Source: Thalassospira alkalitolerans
GTDB lineage: Bacteria; Pseudomonadota; Alphaproteobacteria; Rhodospirillales; Thalassospiraceae
DNA length: 64,000 nucleotides
Assembly: GCF_002115745.1 (NCBI RefSeq)
Contig: NZ_JFKB01000003.1
Span: 300,795-364,794, forward strand
Reading direction: 5' to 3'
The notes beneath the pieces were generated by a model that worked only from the letters and a program-made list of their open reading frames with translations, was not told the DNA's origin and made no database searches. The translations under genes and the position numbers were made by a program. Positions 40,049 through 49,642 of this stretch are shown piece by piece. Each line of letters begins with the position of its first letter. The first letter of the stretch is position 1.

Positions 40049-41347
40049 CTATCGTTCGATCCGCGGTTTACTTACAAGGTCGCGGAAATTGAACAGCCTC
40101 ATATAGACAAGGCTTGCTGCGATCCCGATGGCGACAAGTATCAGGGCGAATGCTGCGCCATAGCCGTACTGCAAATTGCCGCTATAGTTTCTCAGTGCAG
40201 TATGAAAGGCCGCCAGCGCCCAGACTTCGGTGCTTTTGCCCGGTCCGCCATCCGTGGTCAGCAGGATGTGTTCAAACGATGCCAGTAACGACAGTGTTTC
40301 ATAGGAGGTAAGAAACAGAATTGGCCATCGAAGTTGCGGTAAAATAATGTGCCGGATCTGTTGGAATCGTGATGCGCCATCGACTTCGCTGGCATGGAGC
40401 ATTGATGCCGGGATTGATCGAATGGCGCTTGAAAACAGGATCATGCCCAAAGATGCACCGACGGATCCGTTGATCAGGATGATCGTGACCCAGGCGTGGG
40501 TTGACGTCTGCATCATCCAGTTTTGTGCCGGAATGCCCAGCGGGGCGAGGATAGTGGATAGAAATCCCGTATCCCAGGTGAACCATTTCCACATCAGGAC
40601 ATAGAGAACGGGGGGCAGTATCCGTGGCAGGAACCAGATGGTGCGAAATGTATTTGCAAATCCTTCTGGCATGTAAAACGTTGAAATCGCCAGAAACAAG
40701 CCAAAACCAATATTGAATACAAGCGTTAAGGTCACATAAGCCAACGTATTCAGCGCGTAGCGCCAAGTGGCCGGTAATGAAAACAGGCGTTTGAAATTAT
40801 TGGTTGTCCATTGCCAGCCGGTATAGGCGACCGAGGTTACCGCAGGAATATCGGCCTGTACGGCGCCGGTTTGTATTACAGCCGTGATGAAATCGACTTT
40901 GCTGGTGAAACGCTGATTCAGGATCGAGGTGCCGAAAAGATCGGCGGCCTTTTTGCGATCACGGGGGGACCGAATGCGGTGTTTCATGTCCTTTAGGGCA
41001 CGTTCAAGTTCGCCACGATTTTTGAAGATGTCGTTGTTGTGGCGTTCCTTTAGCTCATTGGCGATTTCGGTGCCGAATTCCTGTGCCAGCAGCAACAGGC
41101 CGTGGTCGTCGACCTGATAGGTGGTATCGGCCAGGGCATCCAGCGTTTTTTGGGAAACACCGTGCGCCTGCATTTCGTCAAGGTTGTTGGGCGATAATAG
41201 GTAATCACCCCCGGAAATACCGGTTGCGGTACTCATATTGGTAAATGAAAAAACGGCAGTCATCACGACGGGGGCAAAAAAAAGGAACCCGACGATTAAC
41301 AGTGCGGGTGTTAAAAATCCCACGCCCAGCCAACTGATATGTTTCAT
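40049..41347 (-). CDS. ABC transporter permease (MalF/UgpA type) with enlarged first loop
   Basis: A 432-residue permease, about 140 longer than usual for UgpA-type proteins. The first helix (about 8-36) ends in SFTN; the next recognisable family block, NNFKRLFSLPATWRYALNTL, is at 183-202. The extra stretch between them (about 42-175) is charged and helical in appearance and should lie outside the membrane, like the P2 loop of MalF in position though not in sequence. The EAA loop is in HASEVDGASRFQQIRHIILPQ. ATG 41347 is preferred; an in-frame TTG at 41383 is possible. Ribosome site is weak for both. Confidence 0.88.
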   Translation of the reverse strand: MKHISWLGVGFLTPALLIVGFLFFAPVVMTAVFSFTNMSTATGISGGDYLLSPNNLDEMQAHGVSQKTLDALADTTYQVDDHGLLLLAQEFGTEIANELKERHNNDIFKNRGELERALKDMKHRIRSPRDRKKAADLFGTSILNQRFTSKVDFITAVIQTGAVQADIPAVTSVAYTGWQWTTNNFKRLFSLPATWRYALNTLAYVTLTLVFNIGFGLFLAISTFYMPEGFANTFRTIWFLPRILPPVLYVLMWKWFTWDTGFLSTILAPLGIPAQNWMMQTSTHAWVTIILINGSVGASLGMILFSSAIRSIPASMLHASEVDGASRFQQIRHIILPQLRWPILFLTSYETLSLLASFEHILLTTDGGPGKSTEVWALAAFHTALRNYSGNLQYGYGAAFALILVAIGIAASLVYMRLFNFRDLVSKPRIER

Positions 41348-41425
41348 GACAATCTTACTTTTTGATGCCGAGGAACAGGGCAAAGGAAATAGACTTCCCT
41401 TGCCCTGTAAAAATCGGAATAGGCG

Positions 41426-42781
41426 TTATCGGATGATCAGGTCGTCGCCAAGTGCGGCTTTCATTTCCTGTTCCACCTCGGCAACGGCGTCTTCAGGACT
41501 TTTGATACCGCCCCAGGCGGCTTCAAGGCCCTTCCACATGATCTGCGAGAACTGACCATATTTCTGATTGTTCGGTTGGGCGTTGGCATAAGGCAGCAGG
41601 CGTGCGGTCGCTTCGCGGGCCCAGCGGTCATTTGCATAGAAATCAATATCCTGCTCCAGCGGGCTGATGCCCAGATGTGCGGATTTGATGGCATGCAATG
41701 CGTTGATACGGGGTTCGCTGGCAATCTTGATAAGTTTGGCAGCAATTTCCAGTGTATCTTCATCCCCCTGCTTGGCTAACAGATATACCAGCGGATGGGT
41801 GATGGTGTTCGGACGCCCTTCATCCTTGTTACCCTTGGGTATTAAGGAGAACTGGATCGTGCCAAAGAAATCCTCGTTGCCTTCCTTTATATAGCGCGCG
41901 TAATGCCAAGTTCCCCCGTGCCAGATAGCGGCCTTGCCGTGGGAGACTTCATTGTACCATTGGTTCCATTCTGTTCCGATGTGGTTCCTGCGGGTTACCC
42001 CGGCATTCACACAATCAACAAAGAACTGGTAGAAATCAGTCATGCTTTTGCGGTCAAGCAGCAGCTTGCCGGTTTCGGGATCGACCAGTTTGCCGCCAAA
42101 GGATTGATAGAACTGGGCATAATCCGGCCCATTGGAAACACGGGGATAGAAGCCATAGCCTTTTTCGACAATGCCTGCGTTAACGGCTTTTTTGGCGTCT
42201 TCCAGAACGTCGTGAAGGGTGTAGTCACCAGTTGCAACCCGTTCTGGCAGGGCATCAATTTGCGCGTCGCTATATCCGATTTTGCGCATCGTATCGCGCC
42301 AGAAAAACATCGGGCGGCTTTCTGAATCCTGTGGGATGCCCCACTGCACATTTCCCAGACGGGCGATGCTGATAAGGTTGGGGTATATATTGTTGGTCGG
42401 CCAGGAATCGATGTCGATATAATCCTCGATTGGCACGATATAACCAGCTTGGGCCCAGGGCGCGATGTCGAGATGACTGGTTACGGCAATATTCGGGGCT
42501 TTACCGGCCTCGGCGGCCAGTGTGAAGGCCTGCTTGAACTGATCCCATCCACCAAAGTCCCGGCGTTTTTCCACCTGGATGTTCAGTTCTTTACCCTCAA
42601 GAGCGTATTCGCGTTCGAGCATGTCGGCAGCCATTTCGATGGCCTCGAGGCGGTAAGCATCAGGTGGGTTGGTACCACCCGCCCAGACGCTGATCGTGTA
42701 ATCTTCAGCAAAGGCCGGGGCGGCGGCGAGCGACAGCATGGCTGCTGCAATGGCCGAGCTGTATAGCTGGGTACGGTTCAT
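41426..42781 (-). CDS. ABC transporter solute-binding protein
   Basis: A 451-residue extracellular binding protein (family 1), with a signal peptide ending AAAPAFA (about residue 25). The mature part starts EDYTISVWAGGTNPPDAYRL and has typical binding-protein stretches such as GKAAIWHGGTWHYARY. AAGGAG lies 6 nt before the ATG. First gene of the operon. Ligand cannot be read from sequence; the co-transcribed GDPD points to a glycerophosphodiester, but a sugar is equally possible. Confidence 0.92.
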   Translation of the reverse strand: MNRTQLYSSAIAAAMLSLAAAPAFAEDYTISVWAGGTNPPDAYRLEAIEMAADMLEREYALEGKELNIQVEKRRDFGGWDQFKQAFTLAAEAGKAPNIAVTSHLDIAPWAQAGYIVPIEDYIDIDSWPTNNIYPNLISIARLGNVQWGIPQDSESRPMFFWRDTMRKIGYSDAQIDALPERVATGDYTLHDVLEDAKKAVNAGIVEKGYGFYPRVSNGPDYAQFYQSFGGKLVDPETGKLLLDRKSMTDFYQFFVDCVNAGVTRRNHIGTEWNQWYNEVSHGKAAIWHGGTWHYARYIKEGNEDFFGTIQFSLIPKGNKDEGRPNTITHPLVYLLAKQGDEDTLEIAAKLIKIASEPRINALHAIKSAHLGISPLEQDIDFYANDRWAREATARLLPYANAQPNNQKYGQFSQIMWKGLEAAWGGIKSPEDAVAEVEQEMKAALGDDLIIR

Positions 42782-42839
42782 GCGGATCTCCTTTGATTAG
42801 GCGGGTGCGACAGGCAATGGGAAAAGCAGGCCGGTGGTT

Positions 42840-42855
42840 TTGCACACGTGTGCAA
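42840..42855. promoter_or_regulatory. Perfect palindrome, probable LacI-type operator
   Basis: TTGCACACGTGTGCAA is a perfect 16-bp palindrome centred on CG, as LacI-family operators usually are. It lies 59 nt upstream of the binding-protein ATG in the 394-nt gap shared with the divergent nagK-like gene. The operon encodes its own LacI-type regulator. The rest of the gap (42782-43175) shows no gene. Confidence 0.75.
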
Positions 42856-43175
42856 TTGATGTGTTTTTAACCGCCTAAAAAGTCACTGAGCTGACGGTTT
42901 TATAAAAGTTTGGTTGCAGTTTTCCGGCTTGGCCAAGCTTTGTCGGGCGTCAGATTGGTCGTTTGGGGCCGGTATCCGTGCTTTTTGTGTATATTCTGAT
43001 CTATGAAAGTCGGAGTTTGCGGCCATATCGAACGGGGGAATTTTGGTGCATGGTCGGTCGATATTTGTTCGCCAAGTTGGGCGGTCATTGTACAGGGCGT
43101 GCGTTGTTTCTTTTGCCGGAAGGAAATCGTTGGTGTATCCGGTTAGGACAGGTATCAGGTGAGGCAAATCACGAC

Positions 43176-44096
43176 ATGCATTACGCATTTGACATTGGCG
43201 GATCGAAAATCGAATTCGGGGCGTTTGACGCGGCGGGTGATATCCAGTCCCACATCAAAGTGCCGACACCGGCCGATGATCGTGATGCTTTTGTCGCGGT
43301 CATTGCCGGGGTGATTGGCGATGCCGATGCTGAGTTTGGTGCGGCTTCTGATATCGGTATCAGTTTTGCCGGGGGGCTTGATCCGCAAACCGGGGCGGTG
43401 ATTTCGGCCAATATTCCGGCGATCAAGGGATGGCCGTTTGCCCCCGAACTTTCAAAAATCCTCAATCGTCGGGTCCGGGTGGCCAATGATGCCGATTGCT
43501 TTGCCCTGGCCGAGGCCCGAAGCGGGGCGGCAAAGGATGCACGCACGGTATTTGCGATTATTCTGGGGACCGGTGTTGGCGGCGGCATTGTGGTTGATGG
43601 GCAATTCATTGGCGGGCGCAGCGGCATTCGCGGTGAATGGGGCCATGGTAATGATGTTTCAGGCGCGTTGATCCGTCATGGGCTGGCGGCGGTGCGATGT
43701 GGTTGCGGGCGGACCGGGTGCCTTGACGCATGGGGCGGGGCACGTGGCCTTGAACGCATTTATGCTCAGATATCGGGGCAGGGCCGCCCCAGTTATGACA
43801 TTACCGATGGCTGGCAAAATGGTGATGCCATCGCAACCCACGCGGTTGAAATCTTTGTTGATCTGATTGCCGGTGAACTGGCGTTGATGGTCAATGTGCT
43901 TGATCCTGATTGCGTGCCGGTTGGCGGGGGATTGGCATCCGAGGGGCGGTTGATCACAATGATTGATGATCAGGTCCGTGACCGGGTTCTGGGGCGCTAT
44001 GACGCGCCATTGGTAATGCCAGGACGCTATCACCGCGATGGCGGCCTGCGCGGGGCGGCGATGTTGCATCTGCTTGATGACAGGGCTGGCGTATGA
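43176..44096 (+). CDS. nagK: ROK-family sugar kinase, N-acetylglucosamine kinase-like
   Basis: A 306-residue kinase starting MHYAFDIGGSKIEFGAFDAA. It has the ATP site DIGGSK, ILGTGVGGGIVVDG, the sugar-binding GEWGHG and the ROK zinc motif CGCGRTGCLDAWG. The pattern fits bacterial NagK, which phosphorylates N-acetylglucosamine, but other hexoses are possible. GAGG lies about 11 nt before ATG 43176. Overlaps cutC by ATGA. Divergent from the ABC operon, so its substrate may be the imported sugar. Confidence 0.85.
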   Translation: MHYAFDIGGSKIEFGAFDAAGDIQSHIKVPTPADDRDAFVAVIAGVIGDADAEFGAASDIGISFAGGLDPQTGAVISANIPAIKGWPFAPELSKILNRRVRVANDADCFALAEARSGAAKDARTVFAIILGTGVGGGIVVDGQFIGGRSGIRGEWGHGNDVSGALIRHGLAAVRCGCGRTGCLDAWGGARGLERIYAQISGQGRPSYDITDGWQNGDAIATHAVEIFVDLIAGELALMVNVLDPDCVPVGGGLASEGRLITMIDDQVRDRVLGRYDAPLVMPGRYHRDGGLRGAAMLHLLDDRAGV

Positions 44097-44821
44097 CGGC
44101 CCGGTCACGACCGCTTGCACGATCTCGTGCGCGACCGCTTTTGGAAGTTTGTGTTGAAAGCTTTGACGATGCCTTGGTGGCCATCGCAGGCGGGGCGGAT
44201 CGCATTGAATATTGTTCGGCATTGGCGGTTGGTGGATTAACGCCAACACCGGGGGCGCTGATGCGCCTGCGTGAAATATCGGCACCTTGTATGGTGATGA
44301 TCCGGCCGCGACCGGGGCATTTTATTTTTGACGGAACCGAAATTGAAATCATGAAGCGCGAAATCGAATTTGCGCACGACTGTGGTGCTGCGGGTATCGT
44401 CATTGGGGCTGCGAAACCCGATGGAACGCTGGATCGGGATGCTTTGGCGGATTTGCTGTCGGTTTGTGCCGGGGTGCAAACCACGTTGCACCGTGTGTTT
44501 GATGCAACGCCTGATCCTTTTGAGGCACTCGACACCGCAATAGATCTTGGTTTTGATCGTATTTTGACATCGGGGCAGCGCGATGATGCCCTGGCGGGAA
44601 GCCGTTTAATAGGTGAATTGATTGAAAAATCCGCCGGGCGGCTGGAAATCTTGCCCGGTGCAGGTGTTACTGCGGATAATGCGGTGCAGATTTTAAACCA
44701 AACCGGGGCAGGCGGGCTGCATGCGTCTTGTAAAATCGTCGTGACCGGACGGGGATATGCTGCCGGGCGGGTTGCAACCGATATCGAATGTGTCCGGGCG
44801 CTTAAAATTGCAATGGCGTGA
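44093..44821 (+). CDS. cutC: CutC-family TIM-barrel protein
   Basis: A 242-residue CutC-family protein: LLEVCVESFDDALVAIAGGADRIEYC, VMIRPRPGHF, TLHRVFDATPDP and RILTSGQRDDALAG. The family was named for copper tolerance, but a direct copper role is disputed and the barrel looks enzymatic. It starts in an ATGA overlap with the nagK-like gene, which suggests a role in sugar metabolism here. Confidence 0.88.
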   Translation: MTARSRPLARSRARPLLEVCVESFDDALVAIAGGADRIEYCSALAVGGLTPTPGALMRLREISAPCMVMIRPRPGHFIFDGTEIEIMKREIEFAHDCGAAGIVIGAAKPDGTLDRDALADLLSVCAGVQTTLHRVFDATPDPFEALDTAIDLGFDRILTSGQRDDALAGSRLIGELIEKSAGRLEILPGAGVTADNAVQILNQTGAGGLHASCKIVVTGRGYAAGRVATDIECVRALKIAMA

Positions 44822-45218
44822 TTGCGGTCTTTAGGGTTTTTCGGCGTATCTGTTTGGAAAGACAGGCCGCAAACCCTGCTGACATATGTCGGCTTTTTGC
44901 ATGGGCTTTGGTTCGGTTGTTCTGTCCTCATCCTGTCCATGACCGGTATTTGGGCATCGATCCGGATCAGGTCGGATGCCTTGTGGGTATCGGCAGAAAG
45001 GTCTGAACATTAATGGGCGTTTCAATTTTCGTGAATCTACCCCATATATAATCATGCACAATTATCATGACGGGGCGAGGTGATGTCCTTGTGTGTCACG
45101 GCTTGTCTTAAATTCGTCTGACGGCGCATGTCATAAAGACGAGGCATGCCGGTCATTATGAAACATCAGCCGTTCGTGTTGGATAATCCGGTCCGCAGGC
45201 GTTTGAGGCAATAATCAT
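44822..45218. other. Gene-free gap between cutC and the sensor kinase
   Basis: About 400 nt. A short open frame at 44822-45013 has no ribosome site or family features. No terminator or repeat was seen. Confidence 0.5.
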
Positions 45219-48200
45219 TTGAAATATCCTTCGCAACGGAACATTCCAAATGGGCTGAGACAGCATGGTAAATTGCTGCCGGTTAGTCTGCTTGTTTTGC
45301 TTGTCACGTGCGGAGTGCTGACATTTTATTACGAAACATGGCTTGGCCGAGAAGTGACCGTTGAGGTCAATCAGTCCCTTGAGCGTGTCACGAGTCATGC
45401 CAAAGGATTGCTGGTCGAAGAGATCAGCCAGTATAAAAGAAATCTTCTTTTTCTGCATGCGACACCACCAATTGATGGATTGACCCGCGCACGCGCCAAT
45501 GACGGAATAGATCCGTTTGACGGCACATCATCTGATCAATGGAAATACCGGTTGGAAACGATCTTTGTTTCCATGTTGCAGAACAACCCAGAGATAGATC
45601 AGCTTCGGGTCATCGACATAAATGACGATGGTATGGAGCTTATTCGCGTCGACAAGCTTTCTGGCAAGATCGAGATCGTTGGGGAACAGGGGCTTCAGCC
45701 AAAGTCTGATACCGATTATTTTAAAAGTGCATCGAACCTGCATCCGCAGGAGCTGTATATTTCACAAATCAATTTGAACAGGGAATTTGGCAAGCTTGTC
45801 TTCCCGTACCAGCCAACAATTCGATTGGCGACACCGATCTTTTACGAAGATGGCCGTCGTTTCGGGTTTGTGATCATGAATGTCGATGCATCAATTTTGT
45901 TGGCGCGTTTTCGCAAGCAGGCCGAAAGTGAATTTGAGGCTGTTCTGACGGATGATGAGGGATTTTATATTTATCATCCGTTGGAAAATTTGCGATTTAG
46001 CCGTGATCTGGACCCGTCGCGAAAGTGGGACGGCGATTATCAAAGCCAAGTTGACCACAACGACACTCAGGGACGATTCACCGAACTTGCCACCGGAAAA
46101 AGGTTTCTGGTTCATCATGAGCAGATTCGGTTAAATACAGACGATCGTGCATCGCTAAATCTTTATGCGATGGCGTCGATGGATGTGATTGGCGACCTGA
46201 TGTGGAAGCGGCGGGCAACCACCTATGGCTTTGTGGTCGTCGTGCTTTTGATTTTGCTGGTGATTTTGTTTCTGTTACAGCGCAGTTATCGCAGCAAGTT
46301 GCAGCTTTCCGAAACGCGTGCCGAATATGAGGCCATCATCAATGGGTCGTCAGATGCGATCATTGGCATGGATTTATCGGGCCAGATTACCAGTTGGAAC
46401 GATTCTGCCACCGCATTGCTGAGTGTTCCAGGCCATCATGCAATCCGTCAGAATATAGATGGTCTGAAGCTGTTCGAAGGTGTTGTGTTCAAAGAACAGT
46501 TGGCACAGGTGATAAGCGATATGACCCCGCAGGTGCTTGAGACGCGGCACAAGCGTGTATCCGGGCAGATATGCGATATCTCTTTGACATTGTCGCCGAT
46601 CTTTACCGATGACCGGACATTGGCGGGGGTTGCTGCGATAGCGCGCGATATTACCCGTCAAAAAGAAGCGGAGCAGCGTATTCGTCAGGCAAATGTCGAA
46701 CTTGAAGATCAGGTGATCAAGCGCACAGAAGAACTTGAAGTTGCCCATCAAAAAGCGGTGCAGGCAAGCGAAATGAAAAGCGCATTTATTTCAAATGTCA
46801 GTCACGAGATGCGCACACCGCTCAATGGCATAATTGGCACGTTAAACCTGATCCGGCGTGAACCGCTTAGCGATGATCAGCGGCGCTATATCGGCATGAC
46901 CGAGGCAAGTACTTCATCATTATCCGTGCTGATCAATGACATTCTTGATTTGTCGAAGATCGAGGCAGGCAAGCTTGAATTCGAAGACAAACCCTTTGAT
47001 CCGCTGGGGCTTGTCGAGGCGGTTGCGCAATCAAGTGCGGTACGAACCCATGAAAAGGGACTTGAATTCATTCTCGACACGACGGAACTCGTCCATGCCG
47101 AGATTACCGGGGATGCGAACCGGTTAAAGCAGGTGCTGAACAACCTGATCAGTAACGCGATCAAATTTACCACAGAAGGCCGGATTACGCTGATTGCACG
47201 CAGCAGTGTGGATCGTGATGACATGGTGCGGTTTGACTTTGAAGTTCACGATACCGGTGTGGGCATTGCCCCGGAAAACCGCCATCGGTTGTTCCATGCC
47301 TTTTCGCAAGAAGACAATAGCGTATCCAGTCAGTTTGGCGGCACCGGGCTTGGGCTTTCAATCTGCAAGCAGCTTTGCCAATTGATGGGCGGAGACATTA
47401 ATTTTGAAGCCGAAAAGGGAGAAGGGGCACAGTTTTTCTTCCATGTCCGGTTTGCTCAAAATCTTTGCAAGGAAGAAACCATTCCAATGGTTCTTTCCGA
47501 CAAGACATTTGGTTTGCTGCGCGCAAGCGACGAAGGGGCAACGGTTGCAGAGAAAATTGTCCGTCTTTTTGGGGGCGAGGTCGTTGACGCTCATCTGATT
47601 CGAAGCTGGTTGAAGAATGGCAAATATGATGGCGACAGGTTACCTGATTTTCTTCTGATCGATAGTGAGCTGCCAGAAGTTCCTGAAATTTTGGATCGTT
47701 TGCGTGCCTTGGAAATATCCGGCAAGGATCGCGTGTCAGCAGTACCGGTCTTGTTGCTGGTGGGGCGTGACGTCGATGGGATTGCGCGGGATCAGTCGGG
47801 CATTATCATGCTGAACCATCCGTTGATGCGCGGTGAGCTGCTTAAAAAGCTTGTTGGTTTGACGGTTGGCCAGCCGGATGAAGAAAGTGACGAGGATCAG
47901 CAGGCTGTGATCAAGCTTGCGTCTGAAACCGGAACGGCCAAACCGGAAGAAAATATTGCCGAAAAGGTGGCGACGGCCAATGCGGATCGTCCAAAGGCTG
48001 TTGTGTTGATTGTTGATGATAACGACATCAATCTTGCCGTTGCACGCGGGTTTCTTGGTGACGTGGATGCACAACTGATAACGGCGCGAAATGGCCGCGA
48101 AGCTTTGGAAGCATTGTGGAATTCGGAAGAACAGGGGATCCGGGTCCATTGTGTTTTGATGGATTGCCAGATGCCCGAAATCGATGGGTTTGAGGCCACG

Positions 48201-48407
48201 AAAAAGATACGCAACGGCGATGCCGGTGACAGTTATAAACAGGTGCCGATCATTGCCATGACGGCCAGTGCGATGTCTGGTGAACGGGAACGCTGTCTGG
48301 CGGTGGGAATGTCGGATTATCTGACAAAGCCGATTGTCCCCGATCAGTTGGTTGCTGTGGTTACCCGATGGCTTAAGGTTGGACAACGAGGGGGCCGGGC
48401 AACCTGA
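45219..48407 (+). CDS. Hybrid sensor histidine kinase with extracytoplasmic sensor and PAS
   Basis: A 1062-residue kinase. Order: membrane helix (about 20-38), large extracytoplasmic sensor of Cache type (40-330), second helix (335-354), PAS (365-480), HisKA with phosphoacceptor His529 in SNVSHEMRTPLNGIIG, HATPase with NNLISNAIKF and DTGVGIAPENRHRLF and GGTGLGLSICKQL, a degenerate receiver-like stretch (about 760-910) and a C-terminal receiver (about 925-1060) with DDNDIN and the phosphoacceptor Asp in LMDCQMPEIDG. The start is TTG 45219, with GAGG 10 nt upstream, and no early ATG exists. No separate response regulator gene adjoins, so output is unknown. Confidence 0.92.
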   Translation: MKYPSQRNIPNGLRQHGKLLPVSLLVLLVTCGVLTFYYETWLGREVTVEVNQSLERVTSHAKGLLVEEISQYKRNLLFLHATPPIDGLTRARANDGIDPFDGTSSDQWKYRLETIFVSMLQNNPEIDQLRVIDINDDGMELIRVDKLSGKIEIVGEQGLQPKSDTDYFKSASNLHPQELYISQINLNREFGKLVFPYQPTIRLATPIFYEDGRRFGFVIMNVDASILLARFRKQAESEFEAVLTDDEGFYIYHPLENLRFSRDLDPSRKWDGDYQSQVDHNDTQGRFTELATGKRFLVHHEQIRLNTDDRASLNLYAMASMDVIGDLMWKRRATTYGFVVVVLLILLVILFLLQRSYRSKLQLSETRAEYEAIINGSSDAIIGMDLSGQITSWNDSATALLSVPGHHAIRQNIDGLKLFEGVVFKEQLAQVISDMTPQVLETRHKRVSGQICDISLTLSPIFTDDRTLAGVAAIARDITRQKEAEQRIRQANVELEDQVIKRTEELEVAHQKAVQASEMKSAFISNVSHEMRTPLNGIIGTLNLIRREPLSDDQRRYIGMTEASTSSLSVLINDILDLSKIEAGKLEFEDKPFDPLGLVEAVAQSSAVRTHEKGLEFILDTTELVHAEITGDANRLKQVLNNLISNAIKFTTEGRITLIARSSVDRDDMVRFDFEVHDTGVGIAPENRHRLFHAFSQEDNSVSSQFGGTGLGLSICKQLCQLMGGDINFEAEKGEGAQFFFHVRFAQNLCKEETIPMVLSDKTFGLLRASDEGATVAEKIVRLFGGEVVDAHLIRSWLKNGKYDGDRLPDFLLIDSELPEVPEILDRLRALEISGKDRVSAVPVLLLVGRDVDGIARDQSGIIMLNHPLMRGELLKKLVGLTVGQPDEESDEDQQAVIKLASETGTAKPEENIAEKVATANADRPKAVVLIVDDNDINLAVARGFLGDVDAQLITARNGREALEALWNSEEQGIRVHCVLMDCQMPEIDGFEATKKIRNGDAGDSYKQVPIIAMTASAMSGERERCLAVGMSDYLTKPIVPDQLVAVVTRWLKVGQRGGRAT

Positions 48408-48456
48408 TTTCCAAGGACAGGACGTTTCAAAGCTCGAAATTTGATTGCAAACAAAA

Positions 48457-48491
48457 GAAAACCGCTTCGAGGAAAACCTCAAAGCGGTTTG
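48457..48491. terminator. Terminator between sensor kinase and tRNA-Gln
   Basis: AAACCGCTTCGAGG and CCTCAAAGCGGTTT form a 14-bp stem (one G-T) with loop AAAA. On the minus strand it is followed by TTCTTTTGTTT, so it serves the tRNA best; it may also stop the kinase transcript. Confidence 0.85.
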
Positions 48492-48494
48492 TCT

Positions 48495-48569
48495 TGGCTG
48501 GGGCGGTAGGATTCGAACCTACGGTACACGATACCAAAAACCGATGCCTTACCACTTGGCCACGCCCCA
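48495..48569 (-). tRNA. tRNA-Gln (anticodon TTG)
   Basis: Read on the minus strand: acceptor TGGGGCG pairs with CGCCCCA, the D-arm is GCCAAGTGGTAAGGC, the anticodon loop TTTTGGT holds TTG, and the T-arm is GTAGGTTCGAATCCTAC. CCA is encoded. One anticodon-stem pair (27-43) is a T-T mismatch. Ends 4 nt from the hairpin terminator. Confidence 0.95.
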
Positions 48570-48660
48570 TCAGCATGTGTGGCGCGGAAAATAGCGTTCC
48601 CCGTGCCGGAGTGCAACCCTCTATTTAAACCTTTTTTATCTTGGTGGTGGGCGGGGGATT

Positions 48661-49614
48661 TCAGGCGGGAAAAGATGCGCCGATTTGCGACAGGGCGCGG
48701 TTATCATGGCTTTGAATGCGGGTTGGCTGAACCCACCAATCAGGTTGTTCTGTGGCAATCATATTTGCCGCATTTGTTGCCTGATCATCGGTGTCGTAAA
48801 TCGCAAAGCATGTCGCGCCACTGCCTGACATGCGGGCCAGCAAACAGCCTTCTTCGCGTGCCAGCGCCTGAAGCACATCACAGATTTCCGGCAGTATTCC
48901 CGATGCCGGAAGTGTCAGGTCATTGCGGCAGTCCTGCAAAGCTGCGGCAAGGGATGCGCCGCTGTTGAAATGCACTGTGCGGTCCCAAAGGTCACTGTCG
49001 GTAAAGTCACGGCCATTGCCATTGTCATCATCATCGTGGACGCGGGCGTGAAAAACATCCGCTGTGGCAACAGCACAACCGGGATTGACCAGAACCAGCG
49101 ACAGGTTCGGCAATTCCGGCAGATCGATCAATTCATCGCCAATACCCTGCATCAGGACGGTTTTGGCACCAAGGCATACCGGCACATCCGCGCCAAGCGA
49201 CAAGGCCAGTGCGGCAAGCCGATCCGCAGGAATGTCAAGCTGCCACAGTTTGCACAGTACCCGCAGTGTTGCCGCCGCATCGGCCGACCCGCCGCCAATG
49301 CCCGAAGCAACCGGCAGTTTTTTTTCAAGGGTCAGGTCGGCACCCTGTGAAACCTTGCCTTCGGTTTGCAGTAACTTTGCGGCGCGCATGACAAGATTGT
49401 CATCGGGATTGCCATCCGAAAGGTTTCCCGCCATCGGGCCGGAAATCGCAAGGGTGATCGCGGTGTCATCGCGCCGTGTGGCGGAAACAACATCGCCATA
49501 CTCGGCAAAGCAGACGAGGCTATCAAGCAGGTGATAGCCATCATCGCGTTTGCCGGTGACGTGCAAAAACAGGTTCAGTTTTGCCGGTGCAGGTTCAATA
49601 AAGATCGAAGTCAT
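48661..49614 (-). CDS. ispE: 4-diphosphocytidyl-2-C-methyl-D-erythritol kinase
   Basis: MEP-pathway kinase that phosphorylates CDP-methylerythritol. The 317-residue GHMP-family protein has PAPAKLNLFLHVTGKRDDGYH at the start, the ATP-binding KKLPVASGIGGGSADAAATLR and the C-terminal MSGSGATCFAIY. Lies 28 nt downstream of the TPR lipoprotein gene, so the two are probably co-transcribed, as in many alphaproteobacteria. Confidence 0.95.
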   Translation of the reverse strand: MTSIFIEPAPAKLNLFLHVTGKRDDGYHLLDSLVCFAEYGDVVSATRRDDTAITLAISGPMAGNLSDGNPDDNLVMRAAKLLQTEGKVSQGADLTLEKKLPVASGIGGGSADAAATLRVLCKLWQLDIPADRLAALALSLGADVPVCLGAKTVLMQGIGDELIDLPELPNLSLVLVNPGCAVATADVFHARVHDDDDNGNGRDFTDSDLWDRTVHFNSGASLAAALQDCRNDLTLPASGILPEICDVLQALAREEGCLLARMSGSGATCFAIYDTDDQATNAANMIATEQPDWWVQPTRIQSHDNRALSQIGASFPA

Positions 49615-49642
49615 AGCGTTCCGTATCCCGGATCACTCAGTT

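Noticed and set aside
44822..45013. 63-codon open frame after cutC with a hydrophobic stretch
   Set aside because: No ribosome site; hydrophobic part could be chance. Not supported as a gene.
48495..48569. tRNA-Gln as an integration site for a mobile element
   Set aside because: No integrase, no repeat of the tRNA 3' end and no change in composition nearby.
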